From positions 1 to 18,253 of the forward strand of contig CAZAQS010000082.1 in the NCBI GenBank assembly GCA_964486825.1: a stretch of 18,253 nt of DNA. The letters run 5' to 3'. Numbering within the stretch: position 1 is the first letter of the stretch; every line of letters starts with the position of its first letter. This stretch comes from CAZAQS01 sp964486825 (lineage in GTDB: Bacteria; Chloroflexota; Anaerolineae; Anaerolineales; UBA4823). Shown here in pieces: positions 7,937 through 14,534 of this stretch. Made by a program: the position numbers and the translations under genes. The notes beneath the pieces are model-generated. The model worked only from the letters and a program-made list of their open reading frames with translations. It did no database searches and was not told the DNA's origin.

Positions 7937-9367
7937 GAACGAGATATGTTCCCATTTCGCAGGAAAAACCCTGAGCCTGTGCAGGTTATTCGTTATTCTT
8001 GGGATCAGGATAATGATACCACCTGGGATTATAAGCTCGGCTTGATTGGCCGTCATCCGGTTAACGATACGGTTGTTATTGATGATCTGACCCTTCAATT
8101 GATCCCTCCCTCGCTGCTCCCTGGCTGGATCATAAACAACAGCTGGGACGGAGCGACCTTCGTTGCCTCGGAGGGGTCTAAATTTTGGACCAGCGAAGGA
8201 ATCTACGAATGGGATCCAAGCGAAAACTGGCGCGACAATTATGTAACTGGTTTATCGGACATCCAGCCTGTAGAGAATGATCTCGGTGATCTGAACGTAG
8301 GCATGCGAGGTGAATATGTTTTCGACCTTCACCGGCAGCCAGGCCTCTACCTAAGTTCTGTCGACCATAAGCTTCATCTTCTTAACGCACAAGGGGGACG
8401 CTGGAAAGTTGATCAAACCCATGAAATCCAATACGTTAACCTGGGCGGAGACTATATCAATCAATGGACTCTGTTTAAGAACGGAGTCCCTCAAAAGAGC
8501 CTCTATTTCATGCCTGGTTACCTGATTTTCGCAGATTCATCTGGGGTCCAGTTCAATTCTTCGGACCAACCGCCCGCCTTGTTTAACATTGCCCCCCCAA
8601 CCAGCAATGAAGAACGGCTTGAGCTCGAGCGAAAGCTGGCGCTGTATCGAATCGAGGTGAATCCCTTGGATTTCGAATCCTTATTTGCTCAGGCTGGCAG
8701 ACCAACTGTTCGGATAGAGGCTGCCAATCTGAGGGATCTCCGGCCGTTAAATAATGGCTTCCGTTTTGTCCTGGAACTGCAACCCGGCTTCTCTATCTCT
8801 GGGTTGCCTGATATGAATTCTGAGTCCTTCGCTCCCGGCGCTTATCTGATCACCTATGATGGCAAATTCGATATTCAGCCTTTAACCCCTCCAGACCTTT
8901 CGATCTCCATGCGAATGCCCGCTCTTGAGAGCCGGGTCGCTGGCATACCCACGTCGATTCAAACTCAGATCGCTAACAATGGATTGGAAGATGCGCAGAA
9001 TCTTTCCCTCGTCATAACGGCTCGGCAGGACGAGACAAGTTCTGATCTGGCCCAGCAAGCTGTGACGCTGCTTTCGGAAGTGCCCGTCCAAGTGGCGTTG
9101 AATTGGACGCCTCCGTCCCCAGGAAAATGGGATTTTCGGGCCACGCTGACAGACCCTGAAAGTGGAGCGATTATTACCGACGTTTCCCAATCGATCGAGG
9201 TAGCTCGTAGTAAAGCGGACCCTCCTGGAATTTTGCTCCTTTCTGCGGGGGGTTATTCGGAGATCCTTGCGCTTGCCCTGACTTTGCTGATTTTATTGGC
9301 GATCGTGGGTTTTGTGCTCAGGATAGCGCTGAGAACCGGTGATCAGAGTGGTATTGAGCAGGATTAG
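7937..9367 (+). CDS. Surface protein, C-terminal part with CARDB-like domain and membrane anchor
   Basis: This is the continuation after the gap of the gene begun at 7392. The frame is open from the gap edge, so ATG 7946 is probably internal. It starts with another Asp-rich loop (SWDQDNDTTWDY). A large beta-rich region with many Trp, Tyr and Gly follows (about 8000-8620; for example NNSWDGATFVASEGSKFW), with no family I can name. Then comes a short charged helix (NEERLELERKLALYRIEV). Near 8880-9220 there is a CARDB/Ig-like domain (PDLSISMRMP, IANNGLEDAQNLSLVI, WTPPSPGKWDFRA). One transmembrane helix (ILALALTLLILLAIVGFVL) and a short charged tail end the protein, giving a type I membrane topology with the bulk outside. 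It sits between glycosyltransferase and sulfotransferase-like genes. Function is not assigned; glycan binding or surface anchoring is possible. Confidence 0.75.
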   Translation, partial: ERDMFPFRRKNPEPVQVIRYSWDQDNDTTWDYKLGLIGRHPVNDTVVIDDLTLQLIPPSLLPGWIINNSWDGATFVASEGSKFWTSEGIYEWDPSENWRDNYVTGLSDIQPVENDLGDLNVGMRGEYVFDLHRQPGLYLSSVDHKLHLLNAQGGRWKVDQTHEIQYVNLGGDYINQWTLFKNGVPQKSLYFMPGYLIFADSSGVQFNSSDQPPALFNIAPPTSNEERLELERKLALYRIEVNPLDFESLFAQAGRPTVRIEAANLRDLRPLNNGFRFVLELQPGFSISGLPDMNSESFAPGAYLITYDGKFDIQPLTPPDLSISMRMPALESRVAGIPTSIQTQIANNGLEDAQNLSLVITARQDETSSDLAQQAVTLLSEVPVQVALNWTPPSPGKWDFRATLTDPESGAIITDVSQSIEVARSKADPPGILLLSAGGYSEILALALTLLILLAIVGFVLRIALRTGDQSGIEQD

Positions 9368-9385
9368 CGATTCTGAGAGGCCGCG

Positions 9386-10141
9386 ATGTTCAGTCTGATG
9401 AAGCTCCGCCATAAGCTTGTTACCTTTGCGGGGAGATATCCTCTTTTATTCTTTGCCTCTATCGGCTTACGAAAACAACTTGGCCAGAGTCGAGGAGTGA
9501 AAACGGTTTCCAAAGAAACCGAGCTGGTCATCGAGGGCTTTTTACGATCCGCGAACAGTTTCGCCACGCGCGCCTTTCTTTGCGCGCAATCTCGGAAAGT
9601 GATCGTGGCAAACCGCTCGCATGCTCCAGCGACCATTATCCGCTCCGCCCGCTGGAATATCCCCACGCTGGTCCTAATTCGTGACCCCAAGCATACTGTG
9701 CTGTCGTACATGTTAAAAAAGCCTTACGTGTCCGCAAGGGATGGTTTCCGCGAGTATATTGCCTACTATCAGCGCATCTTTCCACATCGAGATCATTACG
9801 TTGTTGCTTCATTTGATGAGGTGATTACAGACTTTGGTGTCGTTACCGAGCGTATCAACCATCGCTTCAATACGAATTTTCAGTTGTTCAACCATACTCC
9901 AGAGAACGTACAGAAGGTTTTCGATTTGATCGAGCACGTCGATCGAGGTCTCGTTGGGGATGATCTATCCAAACTTTCGATTCCAAAAGCAGAAAAAGAG
10001 GGGTTGAAAGATAGATATAAGAAAATGATCGAAATGGATGATCTCCTGCCGTTGGTTAGAGAGGCGGATCATGTATATCGTAACTTTCTTGGGGAAGGGC
10101 CAATTCTATTGCGCCTGGAGAGAGGCCTGAGTGAGGAGTAG
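9386..10141 (+). CDS. Sulfotransferase-like protein
   Basis: This 251-residue protein carries the two PAPS-binding signatures of the P-loop sulfotransferase fold. The 5'-phosphosulfate loop is IEGFLRSANSF (Arg54, Ser55), equivalent to the common EGFPRSGNTF with Leu for Pro and Ala for Gly. The 3'-phosphate motif is LVLIRDPKHTVLSY (Arg99, Ser107). Later, VVASFDEVITDF resembles the conserved [RS][YF]E-[DE]L region that follows. The length fits small bacterial sulfotransferases. There is no signal peptide, consistent with use of PAPS in the cytoplasm. Start ATG has GAGAGG 5 bp upstream, 18 bp after the surface protein, and its stop is 5 bp before the next ATG. In this context sulfation of a polysaccharide precursor is the simplest role. 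The loop substitutions are mild, and activity and substrate are unproven. Confidence 0.75.
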   Translation: MFSLMKLRHKLVTFAGRYPLLFFASIGLRKQLGQSRGVKTVSKETELVIEGFLRSANSFATRAFLCAQSRKVIVANRSHAPATIIRSARWNIPTLVLIRDPKHTVLSYMLKKPYVSARDGFREYIAYYQRIFPHRDHYVVASFDEVITDFGVVTERINHRFNTNFQLFNHTPENVQKVFDLIEHVDRGLVGDDLSKLSIPKAEKEGLKDRYKKMIEMDDLLPLVREADHVYRNFLGEGPILLRLERGLSEE

Positions 10142-10146
10142 TACTT

Positions 10147-11757
10147 ATGAGTCTGCGTAGTCTTGATTCGAACAGAAAAAAATCGATCGAAATAGGAATA
10201 TTGCCCATCCTGGTGATCGCCTTTCTGATCTCGCTTTACCCTTTCCTGCGCTTTGGCGGTTGGTGGAATGCAGGCGGCGATACCCTCATATTTACGTATG
10301 CCATTCGTAATCTCCTGGAATCGGGCAACCTTGTTTCTTCCAGTGGCGTAAATTATCCGAACGGCTATGGGTTTCAAGCCCTGTCAGTGTTCCTGATTCG
10401 ATTGAGCGGACTGAGCTTGCCGCAATGGCAGCTATTCGGATCGGTTCTTCTCATCTTCTGGATGGTCATTCCAGCCTGGCTCCTTTATCGCGAATGGTTG
10501 GGCACCAACAGGGGAGCGACACTGGCTGCAATATTCCTCTTTACCCAGCCCGAGCTCCTCTTTGTCATTATGCGTGGTACTCATGAGAAGTTTACTCGAG
10601 GCCTGATCCTGCTTTGCTTGTACCTGATCACCTACAGCCTACGCTCTCGGCACAGCTGGAGACGATTTGCAGCCTCCGTGCTTGCTTTTTATCTCACCTC
10701 CTTTGCGCTGACTACATTCAACAATTTCTTCTCCACCTCCTTTCTGTCCGCTGTATTGCTGTCGCTTTTCCTGGCCTGGGGTTTGGTGCGCTGGACGAAG
10801 TCAACTCACTTATTTTCACATACCATTCAGCGAATGGCGTATGCAGTGCTGATCACGTTCATACTTGCCTTTATTTACACCTTCTATGTATACACCCCGG
10901 CCATCCGCAACCTGCTGATCTTAGAGACAATCACGGATCGGGTAGCTGCCCTGTTCTTAGATGTTCAAGCGACAGCGACCTTCACTCCTATATACAATCC
11001 ATATACGGAGCCTGTTTTTTATGCCTGGGTGAGTCCATATGCCTTTTTACTTTTGAGCCTAGGCAACTGGATTCTCTTGCTCGGTTCAGGAATCATTTGG
11101 GTTTCTCAGACCTTCCGCTATTTGCTCAGACGTCAGGCTCCTTCGAGTAATGCAGAGCTTTTGCTGTGGTCTTTCTACGGGGCCTTTGCTGTTCAAGGCG
11201 TGCTGTCTGTTCTTGCAGATATCAGTGGTGCTCTTGCAGGCAATCTGCAGCACCGCATGTTCCCAACCATTAGTTTGATGGGTGTCGCGGTGATTGCTCG
11301 CTGGTTGCTCCCCATCCTGCAATCCGATCGTAATTTCAAGACTCGCCTGGCTCGTTCAGTGCTGGTGGTGGGGGTTAGTCTTTTGACCTTGCTTGCGCTG
11401 GTCAAAGCTACCAGGGAGCCTGTTCTTAGCAATCAATGGTCCACCTATCTGCCGGCTGAGAAAAGGGCGCTCGATTGGGCAGAACGCACTTTGGCTGATC
11501 GATCCGTTTGGACTGGTTACGACCGGCGTTTAGTGGAGACGGTTCATATTCGATCTGGTGGCCTTCCCCGTCGTTCGAGGCTTGATCGCTTCAATGCCGA
11601 GCCTGAAACGGATAATTTTTTGATTTCCGAGCTGATCCGCCTGCAGGTTCCACGTTTCGGAGCTTCTCTCCCGATCGCTTCCGATGACCTGCTAACCTAT
11701 GATAACGGCCAGGCGCAAATCTATCACCGCCGGCCTGGAAATGCATATCGCCGATGA
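10147..11757 (+). CDS. Polytopic membrane protein, GT-C-like glycosyltransferase or polymerase
   Basis: This 536-residue protein has about 10 to 11 predicted membrane helices and a soluble C-terminal segment of ~95 residues. After the first helix an external loop carries Asp45 in NAGGDTLIFTYAIRNLLESG, close to the acidic loop that supplies the catalytic Asp in GT-C enzymes. Further loops have VNYPNGYGFQ and MRGTHEKFTRG. These features suggest a lipid-phosphate-sugar dependent GT-C glycosyltransferase, but a Wzy-like polymerase with similar topology cannot be excluded. The start is supported by GAGGAG 8 bp upstream, inside the end of the sulfotransferase-like gene. The stop overlaps the next start (ATGA), so the following GT4 is translationally coupled. 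Active-site function facing the outside is inferred from topology only. Confidence 0.6.
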   Translation: MSLRSLDSNRKKSIEIGILPILVIAFLISLYPFLRFGGWWNAGGDTLIFTYAIRNLLESGNLVSSSGVNYPNGYGFQALSVFLIRLSGLSLPQWQLFGSVLLIFWMVIPAWLLYREWLGTNRGATLAAIFLFTQPELLFVIMRGTHEKFTRGLILLCLYLITYSLRSRHSWRRFAASVLAFYLTSFALTTFNNFFSTSFLSAVLLSLFLAWGLVRWTKSTHLFSHTIQRMAYAVLITFILAFIYTFYVYTPAIRNLLILETITDRVAALFLDVQATATFTPIYNPYTEPVFYAWVSPYAFLLLSLGNWILLLGSGIIWVSQTFRYLLRRQAPSSNAELLLWSFYGAFAVQGVLSVLADISGALAGNLQHRMFPTISLMGVAVIARWLLPILQSDRNFKTRLARSVLVVGVSLLTLLALVKATREPVLSNQWSTYLPAEKRALDWAERTLADRSVWTGYDRRLVETVHIRSGGLPRRSRLDRFNAEPETDNFLISELIRLQVPRFGASLPIASDDLLTYDNGQAQIYHRRPGNAYRR

Positions 11758-12878
11758 AATCGCAAATCGGTCTGATCAGTTATGGGGCTGATCGTCCCAC
11801 GAGTGGGGTCCCTCGCTATACTCAGGAGCTGATTTCAGCGCTCTACAAAAACAAGGTGCCTTTAACAGTCCTGCATGCGGGGCGAAGCGCCTTTAAGCAA
11901 AATGGTATGGTGCCTTTATGGGGCGCAGCGCGAGCGCCAGGGTTGTTGACTCTCGGCCAGGTTGAAATTGCATGGATCGCGAAGCGCTGCGATCTGGCCC
12001 TCATTCATGATCCGACTGGCCTCATTCCCCTGGCTGCCTCAAGCGCCAGGCGAGTGGCTACCATACACGATCTGATCCCGTATGTCCATCCGGAAAACAG
12101 CACGAAAATGGACTGGATGATCTATCACTTCTGGCTTCCTTTCGTTGTGAAGAATCTGGACGGGATTATCACCGTAAGCAGCCACTCAAAAGCTGACATC
12201 GTGCGTTGTCTCCGGGTTAATCCAGACCGGGTGACTGTGATTCCGGAGGGAGTAGACTGGCGTTACCGGCCTATCGAGCCGTGGGAAGTCCAGCGTGTCC
12301 TGGAAAGGCATGCTATTTCCTTTCCTTATATCCTGTTCGTTAGCGCTGTTGAGCCGCGCAAGAAGCGTAAAAATCTTCCCCGGCTGCTGGAAGCATTTGC
12401 CCGTTTTCTCAAGTGGTCAAAGCGCTGGCGTCTCGTGATTGTGGGAAATCGCAGGAAGAGCTATCCCCCTGTTGAAGAAACCTTAGAACGCCTGGAATTG
12501 AAGCCGCACGTGCACTTCACCGGGTTTGTGCCCGAGGAGGATTTGCCGGCTCTCTATAACGGCGCCAGCTTGTTTATCTACCCCAGCCTTTACGAAGGTT
12601 TTGGTCTCCCTATCCTGGAGGCCATGGCGTGTGGTACGCCGGCCGTAACCTCAAACACCTCCTCTCTACCTGAAGTTGCAGGTGAGGCTGCCATTCTGGT
12701 CGATCCATATGACAGTGAAGCGATGCTAGAGGCCATGCAGAAAGTGCTCTCAGATCCCGGTCTGGCAGCAGAGCTTCGTTCGAAAGGTCTTACTCGGGCC
12801 CAGGGGTTTCGCTGGGAGCGAACTGCTCGTGAGACGATTTCTGTGTACGAGAGCTTGCTTGATCAAAGGATGATTTAG
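11754..12878 (+). CDS. Family 4 glycosyltransferase (mannosyltransferase-like)
   Basis: This 374-residue GT-B enzyme begins at ATG in an ATGA overlap with the upstream stop. No separate Shine-Dalgarno site is visible, pointing to translational coupling. The N-terminal domain has ISYGADRPTSGVPRYTQEL (the TSGVxRY glycine-loop motif), ATIHDLIPYVHP and GIITVSSHSKADIV. The C-terminal domain has VIPEGVDWRY, YEGFGLPILEAMACGTPAV (EX7E motif) and TSSLPEVAGEAAILVDP. This pattern is close to bacterial O-antigen and EPS mannosyltransferases such as the WbaZ/MtfB type, though the sugar is not proven. The donor-site motif reads VEPRKKRKNLPRLLEAF, three residues (KRK) longer than the usual EPRKNLPRLL; see the finding. 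It likely adds a sugar to a lipid-linked glycan in the cytoplasm. Confidence 0.93.
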   Translation: MKSQIGLISYGADRPTSGVPRYTQELISALYKNKVPLTVLHAGRSAFKQNGMVPLWGAARAPGLLTLGQVEIAWIAKRCDLALIHDPTGLIPLAASSARRVATIHDLIPYVHPENSTKMDWMIYHFWLPFVVKNLDGIITVSSHSKADIVRCLRVNPDRVTVIPEGVDWRYRPIEPWEVQRVLERHAISFPYILFVSAVEPRKKRKNLPRLLEAFARFLKWSKRWRLVIVGNRRKSYPPVEETLERLELKPHVHFTGFVPEEDLPALYNGASLFIYPSLYEGFGLPILEAMACGTPAVTSNTSSLPEVAGEAAILVDPYDSEAMLEAMQKVLSDPGLAAELRSKGLTRAQGFRWERTARETISVYESLLDQRMI

Positions 12879-12890
12879 AAGGATAACCCT

Positions 12891-13811
12891 ATGGAGATAA
12901 ACGTTCCCATACGCATAGGGCGAGTCGTCGAGCAGCTGCGATCCACGCACCTTGATTTTCTCATTGTAACTCAGATTTCCATCGCATTGGTTCTTGCCAT
13001 CTTCTTCCAGCAGCAGTTACCGATCCTCTCCCCCATCCGCCTCTTCTTGGGGATTGTCTATGTGTTGTGGATCCCCGGCTATTGTCTCACTGCCGCGCTG
13101 TTCCCTGCTGTGGATGACCTCACGAAGGTTGAGCGAGTCGGGTTGAGTTTGGGCTTGAGTGTGGCCTGCATCCCAGTGATTGCCCTGCTCCTCGACCATC
13201 TCCCCTGGGGGCTGCAGCTCTGGCCGATATTGTTGGCTGAATACGTCTCTACCCTGATCTTTATGGTGATCGCCCTATGGCGCCGATCTCGCTTGCCTGT
13301 CGATCGGGTCTATACGGTGGACTTTACCTGGCAACCCCGCCGTTGGTGGCAGACCCTCCCGGCTTTCGAGAAGCGAGTCTTTCTAATCGTCTCTGCGGCA
13401 GTGCTTACCGCTGTCATTGCAGTCCTCTGGACCTTTCTCGTCCCATCCTCTGCTGAGACAATGACCGAATTTTACATGCTTGGCAAAGTAGGCCTGGCGG
13501 AGGATTATCCGCGCCAGGCCATCGAGGGACAGGAGCTGAGCACATCTTTGGGCCTTAGAAATCTTGAACATTCTGCCCATACCTACTGGGTGGAAGTCTG
13601 GGTCGAAGATACCTGGAATCCTGGTCGGCGTCAGCAGGTCGCTGGCTACGGGCCGCTCACTCTGGCTCACAGTGCAAATCAGGAATGGCTGATAACCTGG
13701 CGAATGCCATGGGCAGGTCAGGATCAGCAAGTACATTTCCTGCTCTTCACAGATGGCAGGCCTGAACCCTATCGCCGCCTGCGGCTTTTCATGAATGTCG
13801 ATCCAAAGTGA
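12891..13811 (+). CDS. DUF1616-type membrane protein
   Basis: This 306-residue protein has about four N-terminal helices, including SPIRLFLGIVYVLWIPGYCL (the L-x-PGY signature seen in DUF1616) and LTKVERVGLSLGLSVACIPV. A fifth helix lies near residues 165-190 (FLIVSAAVLTAVIAVLWTF). A C-terminal extracytoplasmic beta domain of ~115 residues opens with TEFYMLGKVGLAEDYPRQ and has GLRNLEHSAHTYWVEVWVE. This order of helices then the TEFY...YP segment and an Ig-like domain is characteristic of DUF1616, known from archaea and Chloroflexota, often in surface-glycan loci; its biochemical role is not established. AGAAGGA (12877-12883) is 7 bp before the ATG. It lies 12 bp after the GT4 gene and overlaps the DUF218 gene by 17 bp. 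It may scaffold or chaperone glycan assembly at the membrane (inference). Confidence 0.8.
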   Translation: MEINVPIRIGRVVEQLRSTHLDFLIVTQISIALVLAIFFQQQLPILSPIRLFLGIVYVLWIPGYCLTAALFPAVDDLTKVERVGLSLGLSVACIPVIALLLDHLPWGLQLWPILLAEYVSTLIFMVIALWRRSRLPVDRVYTVDFTWQPRRWWQTLPAFEKRVFLIVSAAVLTAVIAVLWTFLVPSSAETMTEFYMLGKVGLAEDYPRQAIEGQELSTSLGLRNLEHSAHTYWVEVWVEDTWNPGRRQQVAGYGPLTLAHSANQEWLITWRMPWAGQDQQVHFLLFTDGRPEPYRRLRLFMNVDPK

Positions 13812-14442
13812 AGGCTTGATCGGACTCCTGACCATCTGCTTCCTCATCCTGATCTCTTCTCTCTCTCCCCTTTGGTTACCCGGGATCGGCGCTTTTCTGG
13901 TGGTATCCGATCCGCTGCGTAAATCAGATGCACTGGTGATCCTATCTGGGGATGAGAATGAGCGCATTTCTTTTGGAGCGGAGCTATTTCATCAGGGTTA
14001 CGCCGAGTGGTTTATTCTGACAGACATGCGCTTAGACAAGCCGGATTCGCAGGCCGCTTATAGCCGTGTGGTCAAGCGTAAGGCTGTAGCGGCAGGGGTG
14101 GCGGAAAACAGGATTTTGATCCCTCCAGGTATAGTGGCTACTACGTATGAGGAGGCGGTGGAGCTGCGCTCATTCGCCGAGTCACGCGGCTTTCATTCGT
14201 TGATCATTGTTACTTCCCCTTATCATTCTCGCAGAGCGCGTTGGATTTTGCACCAGGTATTCGATGCAAGTGGGATCAACCTGATCGTTCAACCTGTACA
14301 GGCTAAGGAGAGCTACCGGCCGGAAGAGTGGTGGAAAAGCCCTGCAGGTCGCAAACACACCTTCTTTGAGTATGTAAAGCTCCTGGCCCATTTCGCCGGT
14401 TGCCGGAGACTCAAATGTGCTCCATATGGTTACCGGTGGTGA
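13795..14442 (+). CDS. DUF218/YdcF-family envelope protein
   Basis: This 215-residue protein has one N-terminal membrane helix (IGLLTICFLILISSLSPLWL) followed by the DUF218 core: SDALVILSGDENERISFGAELF, GYAEWFILTD, ENRILIPPG, TTYEEAVELRSFAES and LIIVTSPYHSRRARWIL. These match the order of motifs in YdcF, SanA and ElyC, which carry a Rossmann-like domain on the outer face of the membrane and influence envelope polysaccharides; their reaction is not settled. The gene overlaps the DUF1616 gene by 17 bp with no clear ribosome site, so it is probably coupled. The stop codon lies in the 5' arm of a strong hairpin (see the terminator entry), which suggests it is the last gene of the operon. Confidence 0.85.
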   Translation: MSIQSEGLIGLLTICFLILISSLSPLWLPGIGAFLVVSDPLRKSDALVILSGDENERISFGAELFHQGYAEWFILTDMRLDKPDSQAAYSRVVKRKAVAAGVAENRILIPPGIVATTYEEAVELRSFAESRGFHSLIIVTSPYHSRRARWILHQVFDASGINLIVQPVQAKESYRPEEWWKSPAGRKHTFFEYVKLLAHFAGCRRLKCAPYGYRW

Positions 14443-14462
14443 TCCTGCTCATCGTCACCGGT
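14432..14462 (+). terminator. Candidate intrinsic terminator overlapping the DUF218 stop codon
   Basis: The arms ACCGGTGGTGAT (14432-14443) and ATCGTCACCGGT (14451-14462) pair over 12 positions (10 Watson-Crick and 2 G-T wobble pairs) around a 7-base loop CCTGCTC. The stop TGA (14440-14442) is inside the first arm. The strength and position at the end of a tightly packed run fit transcription termination. The following T tract is poor (the TTT at 14462-14464 overlaps the stem by one base, then GCC), so a Rho-dependent or attenuating role is possible. The hairpin is seen; its function is inferred. Confidence 0.45.
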
Positions 14463-14467
14463 TTGCC

Positions 14468-14484
14468 GGAAGAGTTAATCTTCC
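14468..14484. repeat. Inverted repeat in the gap before the secreted Kelch gene
   Basis: GGAAGA (14468-14473) and TCTTCC (14479-14484) form a perfect 6-bp inverted repeat around GTTAA, 6 bp after the candidate terminator and about 50 bp upstream of the next ATG. It could be an operator, a second small hairpin of a bipartite terminator, or chance. No confident -35/-10 pair is visible in 14443-14534. Confidence 0.3.
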
Positions 14485-14520
14485 ATAAGTAATGAATTCT
14501 TCGATTATCGTTTTCGGGAT

Positions 14521-14527
14521 AAAGGAG
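14521..14527 (+). promoter_or_regulatory. Shine-Dalgarno site of the large secreted protein
   Basis: AAAGGAG lies 7 bp upstream of ATG 14535, the best-spaced ribosome site in the window. It fixes the start in front of a classic signal peptide. Confidence 0.75.
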
Positions 14528-14534
14528 TTTTGAA

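Noticed and set aside
7946..9367. Independent gene starting at ATG 7946 right after the gap
   Set aside because: The frame is already open from the gap edge (7937) with no ribosome site, there is no signal peptide although the C-terminus has a membrane anchor, and the upstream piece supplies the expected signal peptide and similar Asp-rich loops.
645..10016. AAAGATAGAT found three times (645-654, 7337-7346, 10007-10016), twice next to gene starts
   Set aside because: At 7337 and 10007 it simply encodes Lys-Asp-Arg in coding sequence, and no flanking bases are conserved. I treat it as chance, not a regulatory motif.
13383..13967. 194-codon open frame on the minus strand
   Set aside because: It runs across the DUF1616/DUF218 junction antisense to two well-supported genes; its composition is not protein-like and it has no motif.
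14485..14534. Possible promoter for the secreted-protein gene
   Set aside because: AT-rich hexamers exist (for example TAAGTA 17 bp after TTGCCG), but the match to a -35/-10 pair is poor and overlaps the inverted repeat; not strong enough to list.
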